Shown piece by piece: positions 59,968 through 64,000 of a stretch of 64,000 nt of DNA. The position numbers and the translations under genes were made by a program. This DNA is from Opitutaceae bacterium (GTDB lineage: Bacteria; Verrucomicrobiota; Verrucomicrobiia; Opitutales; Opitutaceae), in assembly GCA_028284385.1 (NCBI GenBank), contig JANQRT010000073.1, forward strand, positions 186,001 to 250,000, in the 5' to 3' direction. A model generated the notes under the pieces. The model was not told the DNA's origin, ran no database searches, and saw only the letters and a list, made by a program, of their open reading frames with translations. Each line of letters opens with the position of its first letter. The first letter of the stretch is position 1.

Positions 59968-61371
59968 CTAAGCCCGCAGGACATGTTGATTGGCCATGGC
60001 TATGCCGCTAAGCATGCTGCCGACGATCCCAAGGTAGCCTTGATCGGTGCCGCAGACAAATAGATTGTCGAATTCAGTCGTTCCGTCCTTCATCTTCGAA
60101 GGCGAACCGTAAATCGCTCCCCGAGCATGCCAGGTGTAACGCTCCACAGTCTTGGGGGTGAACATATCCCAAGCGATGCGCTCCTTTTCGTATTCTAGAC
60201 TGCTTGGCGGCATGAACTGGCTAGCGGATTGCCAAATTCTTTCATTCCAGCGAACTTTTTCATTCAAGTATTCGTCTTCTTCATACCCAATCCATTGATC
60301 ATAGTTGGCTAGGCAAGTGACTCTGACGATTCCCTCATCCAATGATCGCTCTCCGTATTCAAAATTATTGGGAATGCAAATGACGCCACTTCGAAGATCA
60401 ACCGTCTCGCGCGAATTGCGATACTCGAACTCAGATCCCTGATTGAAGAACACGATCGTATCGTCACCCCAGCCGAAATCCGCAGGCTGTCGTTCAAAAA
60501 TGGATATCGTCTCGGTGAACGAAAGCTTTCCTTCAAGATCTTCCGCAGATTCGTTTTCGAAGCCCTCGATCAACCGATAGGTTTCGGGAAGCCCGGCTGA
60601 GGAAATAACGATCTCAGCTTCCACCTCTTTCCCATCATCAAGTATCAAACGAGATATCCGACCGTCGCTCGTCTCCAATTTAGATATGCCTGTGTTCATT
60701 CTTCGGATACCGCCCGCCTTGCGATAGCGATCGAGAAGAAGCCGTATCATCTTGCGAATGCCATCCAAAGGCCGAGCAAACCCTTCCAGAAAGATCGATC
60801 GAAACATCACCACGAACTGGCTGAAGTCCATATCGTCCTCGGTAGAACTCCCATAGTACATCAATGGGCAGAAAAGCATATCCTCGAGCAGTGAGTCATT
60901 TATCCAGTTTCTAACGACAGAGCGAGCCGACAAGTAAGGAGCGTCCAGCTTGGCGTCGGGATAGCTTCGAATTTCCGCAGCCAGCCCTCTAAATCCGTCG
61001 ATTTCCCGAGGGAAGACTCGCTCCACTTCGCTCTCCAGAAGCTCGAAATCATTGGAGAAGCGAAGATCCGCATCCGTAAACGCAATACGGGAACCCACTT
61101 GTTCGCTGAGATCGAGCTCCTCCCGCGAAATGCGCAGCTGGCGAAGTATCTTGCCCAATGGCGTTCCTTTGACCCCAGGTTTCACGAAATTAGTCATGGC
61201 ATGAAGCCCAACATCGTACTTACGCCCCTCTTTGCTGTAGAAACTGTTCAGCCCTCCCGGAGCATAGTGGCGCTCGAAAATGCAGACCTTCTTACCGAAA
61301 TGAGCGAGTCGAATGCCCGCCGCCAAGCCTGACATCCCAGCTCCGATAATAGCGACTTCGTAACGTTCCAT
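59968..61371 (-). CDS. CrtI-like FAD-dependent desaturase/oxidoreductase
   Basis: A 467-residue flavoprotein of the phytoene desaturase/NAD(P)-FAD oxidoreductase family. The N-terminus VAIIGAGMSGLAAGIRLAHFGKKVCIFERHYAPGGLNSFY binds the ADP part of FAD (Gly10, Gly12, Gly15), and the C-terminus NLFVCGTDQGYLGIVGSMLSGIAMAN completes the FAD site. No carotenoid pathway gene is near; instead a dedicated ACP and ketosynthase lie upstream on the same strand. CrtI-like enzymes beside FabF and ACP genes are known from candidate ladderane-lipid clusters of anammox bacteria, so desaturation of an acyl chain is possible. A terminator between it and the ACP gene argues for partly separate control. Confidence 0.82.
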   Translation of the reverse strand: MERYEVAIIGAGMSGLAAGIRLAHFGKKVCIFERHYAPGGLNSFYSKEGRKYDVGLHAMTNFVKPGVKGTPLGKILRQLRISREELDLSEQVGSRIAFTDADLRFSNDFELLESEVERVFPREIDGFRGLAAEIRSYPDAKLDAPYLSARSVVRNWINDSLLEDMLFCPLMYYGSSTEDDMDFSQFVVMFRSIFLEGFARPLDGIRKMIRLLLDRYRKAGGIRRMNTGISKLETSDGRISRLILDDGKEVEAEIVISSAGLPETYRLIEGFENESAEDLEGKLSFTETISIFERQPADFGWGDDTIVFFNQGSEFEYRNSRETVDLRSGVICIPNNFEYGERSLDEGIVRVTCLANYDQWIGYEEDEYLNEKVRWNERIWQSASQFMPPSSLEYEKERIAWDMFTPKTVERYTWHARGAIYGSPSKMKDGTTEFDNLFVCGTDQGYLGIVGSMLSGIAMANQHVLRA

Positions 61372-61419
61372 CGCTATTCAGCCAATCCAGAAAAGAGAGT
61401 GTCCCAAAAATGCAAATAC

Positions 61420-61445
61420 AAAAAAGGCCCGACTTGCGCCGGACC
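61420..61445 (-). terminator. Rho-independent terminator after the ACP gene
   Basis: On the minus strand: GGTCCG, an 8-base loop GCGCAAGT, CGGGCC (six pairs, one G-U), then a run of six T. It lies 27 bases after the ACP stop and 49 bases before the FAD-enzyme start, so it ends the ketosynthase-ACP transcript. Confidence 0.8.
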
Positions 61446-61471
61446 GGAAATGCGAAACTTTCTGCCCTTTT

Positions 61472-61726
61472 CTAGACCAATGCATTGAATTTCGGCGTCA
61501 AATACGCCGCGCAACTGCCCAGGCTGGCCAGCTCTCCGTAGTCGGCTTCCGGCACTTCAATGCCATGCTTCTTGCGAAGCTCCATAACAATATCGAGGAA
61601 ATCCATCGAATCCAGATCGAGTTGTTCTCGGAGAGCCACATCGGGATTCACGTCGCTCAGATCTTCGTCTGGAGCGATCTCGGCGATGATTTCGAGAACC
61701 ACTTTTTTGCATTCGTCGTTGGTCAT
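61472..61726 (-). CDS. Specialised acyl carrier protein
   Basis: An 84-residue four-helix carrier protein. The phosphopantetheine site is Ser40 in LDLDSMDFLDIVMEL. Housekeeping AcpP has GADSLDTVEL, so DSM and the following residues mark a pathway-specific carrier. It starts 14 bases after the ketosynthase stop. It would carry acyl chains for that ketosynthase. No phosphopantetheinyl transferase is in the window. Confidence 0.87.
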   Translation of the reverse strand: MTNDECKKVVLEIIAEIAPDEDLSDVNPDVALREQLDLDSMDFLDIVMELRKKHGIEVPEADYGELASLGSCAAYLTPKFNALV

Positions 61727-61740
61727 AGAGTGTCTGTAAT

Positions 61741-62976
61741 TTAGTCGGAAAAACGCTTCACAATGAGCGCTGAATTGATACCCAGCATACCAAAGGAGTT
61801 ATTAAGTATGGCGTCAACTCGTTTTGCTTCAATCGGTTCGTTGACGACAAGGTTGGGTATTTGGCACTTGGGATCGAGTTCGTCGATATTAATCGTTGGG
61901 TGAACAACATTGTCTTCGAAAGAAGGCAAATTCCCCGCCAGCTCTAGAGCTCCGGCAGCGCCCATCGCATGTCCAATGAAGCCTTTGGTGTTGTTCACGT
62001 AGGTCTCCGGACAGTCAGCGAAAACCTGCTTAATCGCGTCGCATTCCTGTATGTCGCCCATCGGCGTGGCGGTCGCATGGGTGTTCACAATATGAATGTC
62101 TTTCGGCTCGAGATTCGCCTTTTTAAGGGCAGCTCGCATACATTGAGCCTGGCGTTCGGGATTCGGCAAAACGTAGTCGGTCGCATCGGAATTCACATGA
62201 TAGCCGACGATCTCTCCGTAGACTTTCGCTCCCCTGGCCTGGGCGTCTTCCAGACGCTCGAGGGTGTACAAGGCGCCGCCCTCGCTAACGACGATGCCAT
62301 TTCGAGCGAGGTCGAATGGTCGTGAGGCCTTGTTGGGGTCTTCATGTTCAGCCAAGGCTCCCTGACTCTTGAATCCCGCAAATATGCCGAAAGTATGAAT
62401 GCTCTCCGAGACTCCTCCAGCGATGGCGAAATCGACCTCTCCCAACTGCAGCATTTGCAAGGCGTGGACGAGTCCCAGATTACCAGCCGCACAAGCCGCT
62501 CCGATCGTGTAAGCGGGTCCGGTAACTTTTAGATTAAGCGAAGCTTCGCCGGCCGGATTATTGGCAACCGTCCGTGGATTATGATGGTGGGTCCAGAACT
62601 TGGTGTCGTAATCAAACTGGGAGATATTGTAGATCTCGTTTTCAGTCTCGACGTTCCCATGCTCGGTGATGCCGACGTAGATCCCGACCCGGTCCTTGTC
62701 CAGAGCCTCGAAAGCTATACCCGAATCTTCAACAGCCTCCCTTGAGCAGTAAATGGAAATGCTGCCAGCACGCGTTCCCACTCGCAGCTCCTTGCGTCGC
62801 TGATACTTGAGGGGATCGAAATCGCACACGCCAGCCAGAGCTTCTCCCATGTAGCGCATTTCAATCCGACTTATCCCGGCAACGCCCTTGAGGAGATTGT
62901 TTCGGAATTCGGAGAGGTTTGTGCCGTTCGGGGCCGTTAAGCCAACGCCGGTGATTACGATTCTACTCAGCTCCAT
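61741..62976 (-). CDS. Beta-ketoacyl-ACP synthase II-type enzyme (FabF family)
   Basis: A 411-residue condensing enzyme. The Cys-His-His triad is complete: Cys162 in GAACAAGNLG, His300 in NTHATATPMGD and His336 in FIGHAMGAAGALE; Lys331 is also kept. It lengthens an acyl chain with a malonyl-ACP unit in the cytoplasm. The His motif differs from the usual EAHGTGTPLGD of housekeeping FabF, and the partner ACP is atypical, so this is likely a secondary or special-lipid enzyme rather than the main fatty-acid synthase. First gene of the unit; divergent from galE. Confidence 0.88.
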   Translation of the reverse strand: MELSRIVITGVGLTAPNGTNLSEFRNNLLKGVAGISRIEMRYMGEALAGVCDFDPLKYQRRKELRVGTRAGSISIYCSREAVEDSGIAFEALDKDRVGIYVGITEHGNVETENEIYNISQFDYDTKFWTHHHNPRTVANNPAGEASLNLKVTGPAYTIGAACAAGNLGLVHALQMLQLGEVDFAIAGGVSESIHTFGIFAGFKSQGALAEHEDPNKASRPFDLARNGIVVSEGGALYTLERLEDAQARGAKVYGEIVGYHVNSDATDYVLPNPERQAQCMRAALKKANLEPKDIHIVNTHATATPMGDIQECDAIKQVFADCPETYVNNTKGFIGHAMGAAGALELAGNLPSFEDNVVHPTINIDELDPKCQIPNLVVNEPIEAKRVDAILNNSFGMLGINSALIVKRFSD

Positions 62977-63083
62977 TAAGTGTTTTTCAATTTATAAAAT
63001 GACCCCCAAGAAAAACTTTGCTATCCCACGAGGATTGCTCTTTGCGTAGCTAAAAAGATATCCTGTTCAACACAAATCCCTTG

Positions 63084-64000
63084 ATGAAAGTACTCGTAGT
63101 TGGAGGCGCAGGCTACATCGGCAGCCATTGCGTAAGACAATTGATAAATGCAGGCCATGAACCATTGGTCCTCGACAACTTCTCCTACGGACATCGGCAA
63201 GCGGTTCCCCAAGGCGTCCCGCTATATGAAGAGGATCTTGGAAATAGAGAGGCGGTAGCCGCCATTCTGGTCAAGGAATCGATCGATATTGTGATGCACT
63301 TCGCCGCCTTCATCAACGTGGGCGACTCGATGAAGGATCCGCTGACCTACTACGAAAACAATGTCGGAAAGACCATTCGGCTTCTCCAGGCCATGCGGGA
63401 TGCCAATGTGACCAAATTCATCTTCAGCTCCTCGTGCACTATTTTCGGCGAAGCAGCGGAAATGCCGCTGACTGAAGACTTGCCCATGCAGTCCTTTAGC
63501 GCCTACGGCCAGACTAAACAGGACATCGAAGTCCTTCTGAAATACTGCGCCAATGCCTACGGTCTATCCTATGCCTGCTTCCGCTACTTTAACGCTTCGG
63601 GAGCCGCCGAAGATGGCTCGATAGGCGAAGATCACAGTCCGGAAACCCATCTTATCCCGCTCGCCATGCTAGCCGCGATGGGGAAGAGAGATAAACTGAA
63701 AGTTTTCGGGACGGATTATCCGACGCCCGACGGCACTTGCATGCGCGACTATGTGCACGTGGACGACTTAAGCAGAGCCCATATCTCTTCTTTCGAGAAA
63801 CTCGAGGAGCCAGGAGTGGAGCTGAATTACAATTTGGGAACCGGTACGCCGGCTAGCGTAATGGAAGTGATCAAAGTAGTCGAAGAGGTCACCGGACTTG
63901 AAGTGCCACACGAATTAGCTGAAAGGAGAGAGGGAGATGTCCCGGCGGCCTATGCTAATCCGGCCAAGGCTATCAGAGAGCTGAATTGGCAGATTCAATA
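63084..64000 (+). CDS. galE: UDP-glucose 4-epimerase, 3' end outside the window
   Basis: 305 codons are visible, with the frame still open at the window edge; GalE proteins are about 325-340 residues, so little is missing. The start MKVLVVGGAGYIGSHC is the NAD site, SSSCTIFGE and YGQTK give the catalytic Ser and the Tyr-x-x-x-Lys pair, and RYFNASGA, MRDYVHVDDL and YNLGTG are GalE motifs. It interconverts UDP-glucose and UDP-galactose for surface polysaccharides and galactose use. It is divergent from the ketosynthase gene, with 107 bases between. Confidence 0.93.
   Translation, partial: MKVLVVGGAGYIGSHCVRQLINAGHEPLVLDNFSYGHRQAVPQGVPLYEEDLGNREAVAAILVKESIDIVMHFAAFINVGDSMKDPLTYYENNVGKTIRLLQAMRDANVTKFIFSSSCTIFGEAAEMPLTEDLPMQSFSAYGQTKQDIEVLLKYCANAYGLSYACFRYFNASGAAEDGSIGEDHSPETHLIPLAMLAAMGKRDKLKVFGTDYPTPDGTCMRDYVHVDDLSRAHISSFEKLEEPGVELNYNLGTGTPASVMEVIKVVEEVTGLEVPHELAERREGDVPAAYANPAKAIRELNWQIQ

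Noticed and set aside
1..64000. tRNA, rRNA, CRISPR arrays, transposases, integrases or phage genes
   Set aside because: I looked for T-loop-like motifs, regular short repeats and recombinase motifs and found none that I could support.

Overview
The window reads as a chromosomal segment of a marine-type Verrucomicrobiota, most likely class Opitutia (Puniceicoccales/Pelagicoccus-like). The grounds are the gene families: DUF1501 and DUF1549/DUF1553 proteins, Tat-exported Gfo/Idh/MocA oxidoreductases, a sulfatase, cytochrome c-PQQ-DUF1080 and CRTAC1-like FG-GAP proteins, ThuA, LPS-core genes of a Gram-negative outer membrane, and a general lack of strong Shine-Dalgarno sites. This placement is inference; no rRNA or other phylogenetic marker except L21/L27 is present.

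Layout. 1-4.8 kb: the end of an NhaC antiporter, a membrane-anchored coiled-coil pseudokinase, and an LPS set (Kdo kinase, heptosyltransferase, LpxR-type lipid A deacylase). 5-14 kb, minus strand: an altronate dehydratase, then an efflux operon made of a solute-binding-domain/TolC fusion, a lipoprotein adaptor, an RND pump and a K+ channel. 14-25 kb: a sulfatase/HEAT/oxidoreductase operon, a trypsin-like lipoprotein, a VOC protein and a DUF1501-DUF1549 pair, all minus strand. 24.8-27.9 kb: an aldolase of the DapA superfamily, a nitroreductase and a LarA-type racemase, with REP palindromes between them. 28-35.2 kb: a signalling island with four histidine-kinase-type proteins, three stand-alone or output-linked receivers and a lone PAS protein. 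35-45 kb: large secreted proteins, including a cytochrome c-PQQ-DUF1080 fusion, an FG-GAP protein and a ThuA-ankyrin fusion. Among them lies an AT-rich pair: a SurA-like foldase followed by a small secreted acidic protein. 45-57 kb: oxidoreductases, ilvC, a ModF-like ABC protein and a CoA/aldolase/dehydrogenase catabolic block. 57-64 kb: a glycosyltransferase and methyltransferase, rplU-rpmA, a CrtI-like FAD enzyme, a specialised ACP-ketosynthase pair and the start of galE.

How the genes fit together. Much of the window serves polysaccharide and sugar-acid use at the cell envelope: sulfatase, secreted oxidoreductases, PQQ dehydrogenase with DUF1080, ThuA, altronate dehydratase, aldolases and racemase. 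Alongside are envelope construction and efflux. The signalling island could form one multi-input phosphorelay, because two of its parts have lost catalytic residues and would have to work with intact partners.

Non-coding structure is notable. Two REP-type palindromes with the GTAG head that marks REP/RAYT elements sit at 25.74-25.88 kb, one pair forming a REPIN. Two approximately 140-bp inverted-repeat elements lie at 21.83 and 54.72 kb, and a 47-bp imperfect palindrome lies upstream of the ModF-like gene. Two of these repeats supply the stop codon of the preceding gene. I found no tRNA, rRNA, CRISPR array, transposase or prophage.
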